Source: Jiangella alkaliphila (GTDB taxonomy: Bacteria; Actinomycetota; Actinomycetes; Jiangellales; Jiangellaceae). Taken from it: 64,000 bases of DNA. Both the position numbers and the translations under genes were made by a program. The notes under the pieces were generated by a model that was not told the DNA's origin, ran no database searches, and saw only the letters and a program-made list of their open reading frames with translations. Below, piece by piece: positions 24,457 to 33,359 of the stretch. The stretch is taken from contig NZ_LT629791.1 in the NCBI RefSeq assembly GCF_900105925.1, forward strand, positions 2,887,278 through 2,951,277, read 5' to 3'. Each line of letters starts with the position of its first letter. Within the stretch, counting starts at the first letter, position 1.

Positions 24457-25422
24457 ATGGAAACCTTGACCGTGGCCGCCGTCCAAGCCGCGTACGTTCT
24501 GATGGACCGCGAGGCGAACCTCGACCGCGTCGAGGCGCTCACCGCGGACGCCGCGAGCCACGGCGCCCAGCTCGTGGTCTTTCCCGAGGCATTCGTGCCC
24601 GGCACCCCGATCTGGATCGACACGCGCCCGATCTGGGACGGCGACGACGAGTGGTTCCGCCTCCTGGTGGCCAACGCCGTCGTGGTCGGCTCGCCGCACT
24701 GCGATCGCCTGGCGCGGATCGCGGCGACCTACGCCGTCTGGCTCGTGATCGGGATACAGGAGCGGGAGCCGGCCGGGGCCTCGATCTACAACACGGTGCT
24801 GTACTTCTCGCCGGCGGGCCAGCTGGTCGGGCGGCACCGCAAGCTGGTGCCCACAGGGTCGGAACGGACAGTCTGGGCACCGGGGGACGGCTCGACGCTT
24901 CCGGTTGTCGACACCGGCACGGCACGCATCAGTGGACTGATCTGCTGGGAGAACTACATGCCGCTCGCGCGGTTCCACCTGTACGCGCAGGGCGTGGACG
25001 TCTGGCTGGCGCCGACGTTGGCCGTCGGCGACGCATGGATCGCCACGTTGCAGCACCTGGCACGGGAGAACCGGATGTACGTCGTCGGTGTCAACCCGGT
25101 GCTGCACGAGGGCATGGTGCCCGCCGACTTTCCGCACCGGGACCGCCTCCTGCCGGAGAGCTTCCTCGCATCGAGCGGGCCGTGGGTCGAGGAGGGCAAC
25201 AGCGCCATCGTCGGACCCGGCGGCAGCATCCTCGCCGGTCCGGTGCGGGAGCGAGAGCAGACACTCCTGGCCGAGCTGGACCTCGGCCAGGTCGCGTCGG
25301 CCCGCCGCCTCATGGATCCGACCGGGCACTACAACCGGCCCGACGTCTTCCGCCTCCTCGTGGACACCTCGCCCCGACCGCCTGTCCAAGCGGCGACCCT
25401 CGGCGTGACGGTCCCGGAATGA
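24457..25422 (+). CDS. Nitrilase (carbon-nitrogen hydrolase)
   Basis: A 321-residue cytoplasmic enzyme with the full nitrilase triad: Glu44 (FPEAF), Lys129 (HRKLVPT) and Cys163 (GLICWENYM). The residues after Cys (WENYMPL) match true nitrilases rather than amidases. It should hydrolyse organic nitriles to the acid and ammonia. ATG 24457 is preceded by AAGGAG. AGDAWIATLQHLARENRMYVV-like segments and a length near 320 fit the bacterial and plant nitrilase branch, which forms spirals of dimers. Confidence 0.9.
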   Translation: METLTVAAVQAAYVLMDREANLDRVEALTADAASHGAQLVVFPEAFVPGTPIWIDTRPIWDGDDEWFRLLVANAVVVGSPHCDRLARIAATYAVWLVIGIQEREPAGASIYNTVLYFSPAGQLVGRHRKLVPTGSERTVWAPGDGSTLPVVDTGTARISGLICWENYMPLARFHLYAQGVDVWLAPTLAVGDAWIATLQHLARENRMYVVGVNPVLHEGMVPADFPHRDRLLPESFLASSGPWVEEGNSAIVGPGGSILAGPVREREQTLLAELDLGQVASARRLMDPTGHYNRPDVFRLLVDTSPRPPVQAATLGVTVPE

Positions 25423-25534
25423 GCGTCCGCACCTCGGCCGACCCATGACGCGGCGCCGACGATTCGATGAGTGAGCGTGATCGATGCCTCATCGCACGCA
25501 CGACGGCGGCGCCCTGGTGGATGGGGCGACGGCG

Positions 25535-27019
25535 TCAGTAGCCTCGGTAGTCCGCCAGCGCCAGCGCCTGCCGGAACTCCTCGACGGAGACGACGCGGCC
25601 GTGGTGCGCTTCGAGCAGTGCGGTGAAGGTGGTGATGCCGAGCGCCGCCAGCTTCTCGGCGAAGTCGACGGTGATTGGCATCGCCGGGTTCAGACCCCCG
25701 CCGGTGGCCGGCGAGAAGAAGATGTCCGCCTGCCAGACGACGCCCTGGTCGGGGAGGTGAACGATCGTGAGCTCCTCCGAGTGCGCGTTCGGGCCGACGT
25801 CGTGGAGCACCATGGTCCGGACGTTGTCGGAGATCACGTGCGTGCCGCGGAAGGCCTCGATCGGCGGGCCGTCGTCCGTGGCGACGTAAGGGTCCGGCGA
25901 GATGGTCCGCGGCGCGGGCCGGGCCAGCGTGCGGTAGAACTCGACGTGGCCTGGCGTCGTGAGCACCGTGGCGCCGATCTCGAAGTACGCCCTGGCGCCG
26001 CCGCCGTGGTCGCCGTGGGTGTGGCTCGGCACCACGTAGCGCACCGGCTTGTCCGGGAACCGCTCGCGCAGCGCGGCAATGGTCGAGCGGGAGCGGTGGT
26101 AATCGTCGGGGCAGTCGGCGACGGCGAGGAAGTCGCCGAACTCGACGACCATGACGCCGTCGGGGTCGAGGTACACGCCGTCGGCGACCTCGCGGAGGCG
26201 CTCATCCGGCCGGTCCGGTGCGGGCCTTGGACGGGTGTAGCCGGGCGGCAGCTCGAACCGGTCGTCTTCGACCGCAAGGTCGACGCCGTACTCGAGGTCC
26301 AGCTCGCGCACGACCTCGTCGTTGCACCGGTCCGTGCGCTTGGCGGGGAGGACCACCCCGCCGACCCGGCGCCAGTCCGAGTACGCGACACGGTCGGTGA
26401 CGTCGCCGTACACGCCGTCGCCGCGGACCGACTCGAACCCGTGGACGACACCGGTGCCCGTCTCGACGAGCAGCGTGACGGTGCCGCCGTCGCGCTGGGT
26501 CCAGGCCACAGCGTCCATGGGCAGGTCGTCGCGCGTGACGCGGCCCAGCCGGCGCAGGTTGGTGCCGCAGTCCCACGCGTCGATCAGGATGAGCGGCGGG
26601 ATCCAGCGCGTGGCCAGCGCCCAGGGTCCGGCGGTCTCGCGCCCGGAGTAGGTGGCGATGACCTCGCTGCCGTAGTGGTTGCGGTCGGGCTCCCAGTGCA
26701 CGCCCTGGTCGCCGCGGACCGCCCAGGCGGCGCCGAACCGGCCGATCCCCGGGTAGGACGTGTAGTTCTCGGCGAACATCCGCTCGCCCTCGCGGTCGAC
26801 GACGACGCTGCCGCTGGCGGGTTCACGGTCCCACGGCGGGTACGCCTGCCGACTCTGGTTGATCATGGTGCGGTGGCCGGTGTAGTGCAGCGTGACGGTG
26901 CGCAGACGGCGGAGGCGATCCTCCCCGCCGGCGACGGCGATCGCCCGTTCCAGCACGGCGCGTGCCTGCTGGACGGAGTGCAGGGTCGAGTCAGCCGGCG
27001 CGAATACCATGGCGTCCAT
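25535..27019 (-). CDS. Metallo-beta-lactamase-fold hydrolase
   Basis: A 494-residue protein. The N-terminal 250 residues resemble the soluble domain that precedes MBL domains in alkyl-sulfatase-like or outer-membrane-lipoprotein-like proteins. The C-terminal domain carries the metal motif SHTHGDHGGGA (HxHxDH), and further His residues in HVISDN and LEAHHGRVVS. There is no signal peptide. ATG 27019 was chosen because it leaves a 27-base divergent gap to the AraC gene; ATG 27010 and GTG 27025 are alternatives. Gene order suggests it is controlled by that regulator. Substrate unknown. Confidence 0.78.
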   Translation of the reverse strand: MDAMVFAPADSTLHSVQQARAVLERAIAVAGGEDRLRRLRTVTLHYTGHRTMINQSRQAYPPWDREPASGSVVVDREGERMFAENYTSYPGIGRFGAAWAVRGDQGVHWEPDRNHYGSEVIATYSGRETAGPWALATRWIPPLILIDAWDCGTNLRRLGRVTRDDLPMDAVAWTQRDGGTVTLLVETGTGVVHGFESVRGDGVYGDVTDRVAYSDWRRVGGVVLPAKRTDRCNDEVVRELDLEYGVDLAVEDDRFELPPGYTRPRPAPDRPDERLREVADGVYLDPDGVMVVEFGDFLAVADCPDDYHRSRSTIAALRERFPDKPVRYVVPSHTHGDHGGGARAYFEIGATVLTTPGHVEFYRTLARPAPRTISPDPYVATDDGPPIEAFRGTHVISDNVRTMVLHDVGPNAHSEELTIVHLPDQGVVWQADIFFSPATGGGLNPAMPITVDFAEKLAALGITTFTALLEAHHGRVVSVEEFRQALALADYRGY

Positions 27020-27046
27020 GGCCACCCAGCCTGGCACTGTGCGGGG

Positions 27047-27889
27047 GTGCCGGTCTTGAACGAACACAAGGTGCCCGCAGGCGGCCGCGATCTCTCCGCC
27101 GGCGAGTTCTACGGCGAGGTACTGCGCACTCAGGCCGCGTCGCAGTTTGTGCTGTCCGAGATCAGCCATGCGCGCGGCCGGGCACTGCCGACCCACGCGC
27201 ACAGGGCCGCGTACTTCAGCCTGCTCGTCGACGGGCGCTACGCCGAGCGTTACGACGGCCGGTGCCACGAGTACGAACCGCTGACCGTCTGGTGGCACCG
27301 TCCGGGGGTCGTGCACGACGACGCGGTCGGCACCGGTGGCGGCCGGTTCTTCAACGTCGAGCTCACCGCCGGGGGCACACAGCTGCTGGCGCAGGCCGGG
27401 CCGTCGCGGCGCGACTTCCACGAGGAGCGGACCCGGGTCGTCTGGCTGGCCTGCCGGCTGCTGCGTGAGCTGCGGCAGTGGCGGCCCTGCTCCACCTTGG
27501 TCGCCGAGAGCCTGGCGCTGGAGCTGGCCGGGTGCGCGCTGCGGCACGCCGAACGGCCGCCGTCGTCGCCGCCCGGCTGGCTGGCCCGAGTCGTGCAGCA
27601 GCTGCACGACGAGCCGCACCGGCGGCACTCCACGGCGGCGCTGGCGCGCGAGGCCGGCGTGCATCCCGTCCATCTCGCCGCGGTGTTCCGCCGGTTCCAC
27701 AGGCAGAGTGTCGGCGAGTACGTGCGGACGATGCGCGTCCGGCAGGCGGCGCTGCTGCTGCGCCGCGGCGACGTGTCGCTCGCCCAGGCGGCCGTGTTGC
27801 TCGGCTTCGCCGACCAGGCCCATTTCACCCGGGTCTTCGGCGGCGTCGTGGGTATGCCACCGGGCGCGTTCCGGCGGCTGCTCGCATGA
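27047..27889 (+). CDS. AraC-family transcriptional regulator
   Basis: A 280-residue regulator: an N-terminal cupin with LPTHAHRAAYFSLLVDG and WWHRPGVVHDD, and a C-terminal HTH pair (STAALAREAGVHPVHLAAVFRRF, then VSLAQAAVLLGFADQAHFTRVF). GTG 27047 was used; the frame upstream belongs to the divergent gene's shadow. It is divergent from the MBL-fold hydrolase, with only 27 bases between starts, so it very probably controls both genes from overlapping sites. Confidence 0.88.
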   Translation: MPVLNEHKVPAGGRDLSAGEFYGEVLRTQAASQFVLSEISHARGRALPTHAHRAAYFSLLVDGRYAERYDGRCHEYEPLTVWWHRPGVVHDDAVGTGGGRFFNVELTAGGTQLLAQAGPSRRDFHEERTRVVWLACRLLRELRQWRPCSTLVAESLALELAGCALRHAERPPSSPPGWLARVVQQLHDEPHRRHSTAALAREAGVHPVHLAAVFRRFHRQSVGEYVRTMRVRQAALLLRRGDVSLAQAAVLLGFADQAHFTRVFGGVVGMPPGAFRRLLA

Positions 27890-27952
27890 GCTGCGAGCGC
27901 AGGGCCGGCGTACGTGGTCGTTCGATCGTGATCGACATGACCGCTGACCTGC

Positions 27953-28028
27953 TGGTGCCCGCGGTAGGATTCGAACCTACGGCCTTCTGCTCCGGAGGCA
28001 GACGCTCTATCCCCTGAGCTACGCGGGC
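27953..28028 (-). tRNA. tRNA-Arg (anticodon CCG)
   Basis: The reverse strand folds as a complete tRNA: acceptor GCCCGCG pairing with CGCGGGC, D-arm GCTCAGGGGATAGAGC, anticodon stem TCTGC/GCAGA with loop CTCCGGA (anticodon CCG, reading CGG), T-arm with GTTCGAATC, discriminator A and an encoded CCA (27953-27955). CGG is a frequent Arg codon in this genome. Confidence 0.97.
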
Positions 28029-28081
28029 TCGGGCTTGAGAAGGGTATCAGCCCTCCGCAGGGCCGGGCGAACCTGTTCAGC

Positions 28082-28849
28082 TCACGGCAGCGTGAGGATG
28101 CGCGGCCCGTCGGCGGTGATGGCGACGGTGTGCTCGACGTGGGCGCTGCGGCTGCCGTCGTCGGTGACGAGCGACCACCCGTCGTCGGCCGTGTGGTAGC
28201 CGTCGTGGCCGCCGGCCATGAGGCTGGGCTCGATGGCGATGACCAGCCCCGGGCGCAGCCGCAGGCCGCGGCCCGGCTCGCCCTCGTTGGGCACGAACGG
28301 CTCCTCGTGCATGGCCCGGCCGATGCCGTGGCCGCCGAAGTCGTTCTGCATGCCATAGCCCGCGGAGCGCCCGACCGCGGACATCGCGTGACCGACGTCA
28401 CCCAGGTGGGCGCCGGGCTGGGCTGCCGCGATGCCGGCGGCGAGGGTCCGCTCGGCGGTCTCGACCAGCGCGACGTCCGCGGGCGCGGGCGTCCCGACGA
28501 CGAAGCTGATGGCGGCGTCGGCGTGCCAGCCGTCGACGTGCGCGCCGCAGTCGACGCTGAGGAGGTCGCCGTCGCGCAGCAGGTACGGCGTCGGCAGGCC
28601 GTGCAGCATGATGTCGTTCACCGACGTGCAGATGACGCCCGGATACGGCGTCGCGCCGAACCGCGGGTGGTACCCCAGGAACGACGACACCGCCCCCGCG
28701 CCGTCGATGACCTTGCGGGCGAGCTCGTCCAGTTCCGCCAGCGACACGCCGGGCACGGCCTGCGCGCGCATCTCCGCATGGACGGCGGCGACGACGCGGC
28801 CGGCCGCCCGCATCGCCTCGATCTCGGCGGCGGTCTTCAACTCGATCAT
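28082..28849 (-). CDS. map: Methionine aminopeptidase, type I
   Basis: A 255-residue enzyme that removes the initiator Met from nascent proteins. The di-metal ligands are in SVDCGAHVDGWHADAA (two Asp), GHGIGRAMHEEP (His), IEPSLMAG (Glu) and HVEHTVAIT (Glu region). The length fits the short type Ia form without the N-terminal zinc extension. ATG 28849 is preceded by GAGGGTGCC on this strand. It sits alone between the tRNA and a regulator, not in the ribosomal operon, so it may be a second map copy. Confidence 0.92.
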   Translation of the reverse strand: MIELKTAAEIEAMRAAGRVVAAVHAEMRAQAVPGVSLAELDELARKVIDGAGAVSSFLGYHPRFGATPYPGVICTSVNDIMLHGLPTPYLLRDGDLLSVDCGAHVDGWHADAAISFVVGTPAPADVALVETAERTLAAGIAAAQPGAHLGDVGHAMSAVGRSAGYGMQNDFGGHGIGRAMHEEPFVPNEGEPGRGLRLRPGLVIAIEPSLMAGGHDGYHTADDGWSLVTDDGSRSAHVEHTVAITADGPRILTLP

Positions 28850-28895
28850 GCGGCACCCTCGCGGTTGGAGCCCTACGTTCAGCGAACGCCGATAA

Positions 28896-30386
28896 CTATA
28901 CCGGTTCGCCGGTCGCGACCGACTCGATCGCGGTGCGCAGGAGGGTGAGGCTCTCCTCGACGTGGTCGGTGGGGAGGGCGCCGAAGCCGAGGAGGAGGCC
29001 GCGGTGGCGGCCGGTGACGGTGCGGTCGGAGATGGCCGCGACGGCGACGCCTGCGGAGGCGGCCTGCCGGGCGACCTCGACGTCGTCCAGGTGTGGGTCG
29101 CGGAAGAGGGCGGGGACGTCCAGGCCGGTGGGGGAGGGCTGGAGCGTCGCGTGCTCACCGAGCGTCCAGGTCGCCGCCGTGATCAGGCGTTCGCGCCGTT
29201 CGGTGTAGACCGCTCGCATCCGCCGCACGTGCCGGGACAGGTGCCCGTCGCGGAGGAAGGCGGCCGCCGCGAGCTGCACGGGCGTGGCCGGCTCGGGGTC
29301 GAGGACCTGCTTGGCCTTGTGCAGGACGGCGTGCAGGGGCGCCGGCGCGACGAGGTAGCCGATGCGCACGTCGGGGCGGAGCAGACGGGCCAGCGAGCCG
29401 GCGTAGAGCACGCGGCCGGACCGGTCGAGACCGCGCAGCGGGTCGATCGGGCGGCCGGTGTGGCGGAACTCGCCGTCGTGGCCGTCCTCGACGATCACGC
29501 CGTCGACGCGGCCGGCCCAGTCCAGCAGCGCCACGCGCCGGTCGGCGGAGAGCGGCCGGCCCAGCGGGAAGTGCCGGGCCGCGCGGGTGTAGACGCAGCG
29601 CACGCCGGAAGGGATCGCGTCGACCACCAGCCCCTCGGCGTCGACACGGACAGGGACGACGTGCAGCCCGAGGCTCGTGAACAGTGCCGCGAGGTCGCGA
29701 TGGCCCGGTTCCTCGACCGCCACCAGGTCGCCGGGCTCGAGCAGCACCCGCGCGGCCAGCTCCACCGCCTGCCGCGCGCCGGTGGTGACGACGACGTCGT
29801 CCGGCTCGGCCGGTACGCCATGGAAGAGGCCGAGGTGCTGGGCCAGCGCGGACCGCAGCGCGACCGGCCCGGCCACGTCGGACGAAGTGGCGCTGAGCGC
29901 CTCGGCGTTCGTGTGCCGCGACAGCTCCGAGCGCCAGGTCGAGAACGGGAACTGCCGCGGGTCCGGCCGCCCCGGCCGCAGGTCGAACCGGACGTCGCCG
30001 GCGGCGGCATCGCAGGAGGCGGGCAGAGCCGGCCACAGCGGCGCCGGCCGCAGCGGCGACGTCGCGGCGGACGGCCGGGCCCGGGCGCCCGCCGGGCTCC
30101 CGGTCACGAACGTCCCCACCCCCACCCGCCCCTTCACCAGGCCCTCCGCCATCAGCCGGTCGTAGGCCGTGCCCACGGTGGTGCGGGAGACGCAGAGCCG
30201 GGCGGCGAGGTCGCGGGTCGACGGCAGCAGCTCGCCGTGCTCCATCAGGCCGTCGAGGATCACCTGCCGGATGCGCCGGTGGATCTGACCGCTCAGATCG
30301 CCGTCCCCGGTCAGGGTGACGTGGAGGTTGATCCGGCGTGGCAAGGAGCGGTCCCATCGGTCGACTGGTCTGACGAGACCAGCCAA
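28896..30386 (-). CDS. MocR/GntR-type regulator with degenerate aminotransferase domain
   Basis: A 496-residue protein: an N-terminal GntR winged helix (IHRRIRQVILDGLMEHGELLP and CVSRTTVGTAYDRL), then an aminotransferase-like domain as in PdxR/GabR. The PLP site looks altered. Where the family has GTFSK with the Schiff-base Lys, this protein has GSLAR (Arg334), and EDDYD is EDGHD. TTG 30386 is the longest start; TTG 30344 would place the palindrome at 30366-30381 in the leader and is equally plausible. It may sense something other than PLP aldimines, or nothing. Confidence 0.82.
   Translation of the reverse strand: MAGLVRPVDRWDRSLPRRINLHVTLTGDGDLSGQIHRRIRQVILDGLMEHGELLPSTRDLAARLCVSRTTVGTAYDRLMAEGLVKGRVGVGTFVTGSPAGARARPSAATSPLRPAPLWPALPASCDAAAGDVRFDLRPGRPDPRQFPFSTWRSELSRHTNAEALSATSSDVAGPVALRSALAQHLGLFHGVPAEPDDVVVTTGARQAVELAARVLLEPGDLVAVEEPGHRDLAALFTSLGLHVVPVRVDAEGLVVDAIPSGVRCVYTRAARHFPLGRPLSADRRVALLDWAGRVDGVIVEDGHDGEFRHTGRPIDPLRGLDRSGRVLYAGSLARLLRPDVRIGYLVAPAPLHAVLHKAKQVLDPEPATPVQLAAAAFLRDGHLSRHVRRMRAVYTERRERLITAATWTLGEHATLQPSPTGLDVPALFRDPHLDDVEVARQAASAGVAVAAISDRTVTGRHRGLLLGFGALPTDHVEESLTLLRTAIESVATGEPV
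30366..30381. promoter_or_regulatory. Palindrome TGGTCT-GACG-AGACCA at the MocR gene start
   Basis: A perfect 6-bp inverted repeat with a 4-base centre, at or just before the MocR-type start. Position and symmetry fit an autoregulatory operator. If the gene starts at TTG 30386 the site is inside codons 2-7; if at TTG 30344 it lies 22 bases upstream. Confidence 0.45.
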
Positions 30387-30504
30387 CCCCCTCGTTGCTT
30401 CATTTCAGCGTCGGAACTGCTTCACCCGGCACGGTCCGCGTGTGTCGCCGGCTACCGGCGCGCAGCGTGCGGCCGCCGCCAGACGACGTCCGTCACCTGA
30501 TCAT

Positions 30505-31356
30505 CTACCGGCCGACCAGGCTGAGCTCGCCGATCGCGGTGAAGTCGCGGCCGCCGGGGTCGGACACCTCGTCGAGGCGGATGCGCACCGTCGTCGTCTC
30601 GACCGGCGCGTCGAGCGTGAAGACCTGCGGCTCGACCGTCTCCTCCAGCTCGAAGGACGCCTCGGTGCCGTCGTCGAAGATCCAGGTGGCGGCGAGGACG
30701 CGGCGGTTCTGGCCGTACCGGCGGTCGCCGCTCTCCTCGTCGACCTTCGCGTAGCCGTTGACCATGCCGACCTCGGTGATGGTCCGGGCCGACGGCAGCG
30801 TGAGGACGATCTCCTCGTCCTCGGCGTCGCCCTCGACCCGCCAGGCCGTGCTCGGGTCGCCGTCGACGAGGTTGGCTGCGGCGTAGCCGATGGTGTTGCC
30901 GGCGCTGTCGACGCCTTCGGGCGCGGTGCCGGGCACGTCGACGTCCGCCTGCGCTGCGACCTCGGCCGGGGGCGCGGCGTCGCCGGTGTCGTCGCCGGCC
31001 GGCTCGCGTCCGACCAGGATGACCACGATCATCACGACGACGATCGCGGCGGCCGCCGCGGCGATGGCCAAGACGCCCCGCGACACCGGCGCCCGGTCGT
31101 GCTCCGGAGGCGGCGGCACCGGGCCGGCGGGCGGTGGTGGCGGCGGCGGGGCGATGCCGATCGGCTGGGTGCCCTGCCGTGGCGGCGGCGGTTCCGCCGG
31201 CCTGACCGGCGGCGACGGCCTGATCGCCGACGACGGTGGTGGCGGCGGGACCGAGACCGCCACCGGCGCCGGGGTCGTCACGATCGCGGCGCGGCACCGG
31301 GGGCACTCCCGGGCCAGTTCGGAGACGCGGTTCCCGCACGCGTCGCAGACGGCCAT
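30505..31356 (-). CDS. Zinc-ribbon, proline-rich, single-TM protein with discoidin/NADase-glycan-binding-like domain
   Basis: A 283-residue protein. Residues 1-25 form a zinc ribbon (CDACGN and CPRCRA), 26-95 are Pro-rich, 96-115 a TM helix (LAIAAAAAAIVVVMIVVILV), and 150-280 a jelly-roll like the NADase-type/F5-8C discoidin fold (NLVDGDPSTAWRVEG, VGMVNGY, VRIRLDEVSDPG). The order predicts a cytoplasmic zinc ribbon with the ligand-binding domain outside. ATG 31356 is preceded by GAGGAGGAC. Proteins of this layout occur widely in actinomycetes with unknown function. Confidence 0.78.
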   Translation of the reverse strand: MAVCDACGNRVSELARECPRCRAAIVTTPAPVAVSVPPPPPSSAIRPSPPVRPAEPPPPRQGTQPIGIAPPPPPPPAGPVPPPPEHDRAPVSRGVLAIAAAAAAIVVVMIVVILVGREPAGDDTGDAAPPAEVAAQADVDVPGTAPEGVDSAGNTIGYAAANLVDGDPSTAWRVEGDAEDEEIVLTLPSARTITEVGMVNGYAKVDEESGDRRYGQNRRVLAATWIFDDGTEASFELEETVEPQVFTLDAPVETTTVRIRLDEVSDPGGRDFTAIGELSLVGR

Positions 31357-31451
31357 CTCGCTGTCCTCCTCATCGCTGCGCCGAGACGGTACGCGACGCC
31401 GCCGCCCGCCGTCGAGCCGCGATCCGGCGGGCGGACGTAGGAGACAAGTCC

Positions 31452-32144
31452 TCAGTTCGGCAGCGGCCCGGGCACGGGGATCCGGGCCAGCCGCAGCCGC
31501 ACGGCGCTGACCGCCATCGCCACGGCGAACAGCGTCACCCACGTCACGGCGAAGTGCGTGAGCCCGCGGCCGAGATAGTCGTCGCCGGTGCCGTCGATGG
31601 CGTACGTCCCGATCTCCCGGGTCGACCAGAACGGCAGCATGACCGCGATCCGATCGCCCGGGTCGGCCAGCAGCTGCGTCGACAGGATGGCCAGCAGCGC
31701 CAGTGCGCCCTCCAGGTCGCGCGGCAGCACCGCCGCGATGACGGCGCCCAGCGGCGCGGCGATCACCGTGGTCGTCGCCAGCAGGAGCATCGCCGCCCAC
31801 AGCCGGTTGACGTCCTGGTCGACGGCGATGAGCAGCCCATACAGCGCGGCGAGCGGCAGCCCGCAGAGCGTGATGGCGAGGGTGCGTCCGACCACCAGCT
31901 GCTGGGCGCTGTAGCCGGCCAGCCGGAGCCGCTGGTCGACGCCGCGCGCGGACACCGTCACGAACAGCGCGAGCGTCGACACCGTCCAGCCCAGGCCGAG
32001 CGCAAGCATCCGGATCGACTGGCCCTGCAGATCGCGGCGGACCAGGTAGAACACCAGCGGCAGCAGCACCAGCAGCACGATCACGCCGCGTCGCCGCGAC
32101 ACCTCCCGCAGGCAGCCTCGCGCCACCGCGGCCAGCCGGTTCAC
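31452..32144 (-). CDS. ABC-2-like transporter permease
   Basis: A 230-residue membrane protein with six hydrophobic segments and no soluble domain, starting at GTG 32144, which overlaps the ATPase stop (GTGA). The arrangement PadR-ATPase-permease is that of a small efflux system. It pairs with the ATP-binding gene upstream. Substrate unknown. Confidence 0.8.
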   Translation of the reverse strand: MNRLAAVARGCLREVSRRRGVIVLLVLLPLVFYLVRRDLQGQSIRMLALGLGWTVSTLALFVTVSARGVDQRLRLAGYSAQQLVVGRTLAITLCGLPLAALYGLLIAVDQDVNRLWAAMLLLATTTVIAAPLGAVIAAVLPRDLEGALALLAILSTQLLADPGDRIAVMLPFWSTREIGTYAIDGTGDDYLGRGLTHFAVTWVTLFAVAMAVSAVRLRLARIPVPGPLPN

Positions 32145-32962
32145 CGGTCCTCCCTCGTGCCCAGCTCCACGACGCGGTCGACCGCGTCGAGCTCGTACAA
32201 CAGGTGCGTGACCAGCACGATCCCGCGCCCGGCGGCCCGCCACTGCCGGACCTGCCGCCACAGGTCGACGTAGGACGTCTGGTCGAAGCCCTGGTACGGC
32301 TCGTCGAGCAGCATCAGCTCGGGGTCGCCCAGCTCGCCGAGCACGACGTTGAGCTTCTGCCGGGTGCCGCCGGACAGGTGCTCGGCCAGCTCGCCGGTCG
32401 GCCGCCACGACAGCCGCCCGGCCAGATGCTCGCCGGCCGCGCGGGCCTTGCGCCGCGGTTGGCCCAGTCCGGCGCCGATCAGGTCGAAGTGCTCGGCCGC
32501 GGTGAGCTTGTCGGCCAGGCCGTTCGCCTGCGGGACGTAGCCGATGCGCGCGGTCCGCCGCACGGAGCCGGAGCTGGGCCGGACCAGTCCCGCGCAGATC
32601 TGCAGCAGTGTCGACTTGCCCGACCCGTTCGCCCCGATGACGGCGACGATCTCGCCCGCGCGGGCGGTGAACGAGACGCCGTCCAGGACGGTCCGGCCGC
32701 GGTAGGTCTTCGTCACGGCGTCGACCTCGAGCAGCACCGCGCCGGCGTCGTCCGGGTCGAGCGCGGGCGGCTCGACCCGCAGCGCGCCGGCCAACTCGCG
32801 GGCATAGGCGTGCGCCGGTCCGTAGAGCTGCCGCGGCGGCGTGCCCGTACCCGCCGCTTCCAGCTCGCTGTCCTGAGCCAGCTGTCCAGCCTCGGCCGAC
32901 GGCACGCCGAGGTCGAGCAGCGCCGCGCGCAGCTCGTCGGCCCAGTGCTGATCGGCGCTCAT
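32141..32962 (-). CDS. ABC transporter ATP-binding protein with N-terminal extension
   Basis: A 273-residue protein. Residues 1-70 are a helical extension (MSADQHWADELRAALLDLG) resembling the small permease/DUF1048-like domains next to PadR genes, and 75-273 form the ATPase: Walker A GANGSGKS, signature LSGGTRQK, Walker B LMLLDEP, and the switch His in VTHLLYE. ATG 32962 overlaps the PadR stop (ATGA). Together with the next gene it forms an exporter whose expression is set by PadR. Confidence 0.87.
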   Translation of the reverse strand: MSADQHWADELRAALLDLGVPSAEAGQLAQDSELEAAGTGTPPRQLYGPAHAYARELAGALRVEPPALDPDDAGAVLLEVDAVTKTYRGRTVLDGVSFTARAGEIVAVIGANGSGKSTLLQICAGLVRPSSGSVRRTARIGYVPQANGLADKLTAAEHFDLIGAGLGQPRRKARAAGEHLAGRLSWRPTGELAEHLSGGTRQKLNVVLGELGDPELMLLDEPYQGFDQTSYVDLWRQVRQWRAAGRGIVLVTHLLYELDAVDRVVELGTREDR

Positions 32963-33303
32963 CGGAGCGGGTCCCGCGCCGACTCGGCCAGGCCGGTGAT
33001 GCTGGCACTGAACCCGCGCCACTGCTCGGCCAGCCCGGCCAGCGCCGTCACGCCGGCCGCCGTCAGCTCGAAGTACTTGCGCCGCGGGCCGCTTGCCGAC
33101 GACTCCCACGTCGCCGCGGCCAGGCCCTGCCGTTCCAGGCGCAGCAGCGCCGGATAGATCGTCCCGCCCGGAACCTCGCCGAGCCCCGCGGCCGCGAGCC
33201 GCTGCGTCAGGCCGTAGCCGTAGTCGCGCCCGGCCGCGAGCAGGCTGAGCAGGGCGAGATCGAGGAAACCGTGCAACCAGTGAGAGGGGATACCGTCGTC
33301 CAC
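32959..33303 (-). CDS. PadR-family transcriptional regulator
   Basis: A 114-residue winged-helix protein: FLDLALLSLLAAGRDYGYGLTQRL, GTIYPALLRLERQGL and the GPRRKYFELTAAG wing are characteristic of PadR. GTG 33303 is preceded, seven bases away, by TAGCCT, compatible with a leaderless transcript. It overlaps the ATPase by four bases. PadR proteins with this operon structure usually repress their own multidrug ABC exporter. Confidence 0.9.
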   Translation of the reverse strand: MDDGIPSHWLHGFLDLALLSLLAAGRDYGYGLTQRLAAAGLGEVPGGTIYPALLRLERQGLAAATWESSASGPRRKYFELTAAGVTALAGLAEQWRGFSASITGLAESARDPLR

Positions 33304-33359
33304 GCTAGGCAGGCTAGCTGAATAGCAGCCGCCCTGCATAGCCCTGTTACCTTGTGCCG

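Noticed and set aside
30395-31440. Forward frames around the zinc-ribbon protein
   Set aside because: Gly/Arg-rich complements of the Pro-rich linker; no motif.
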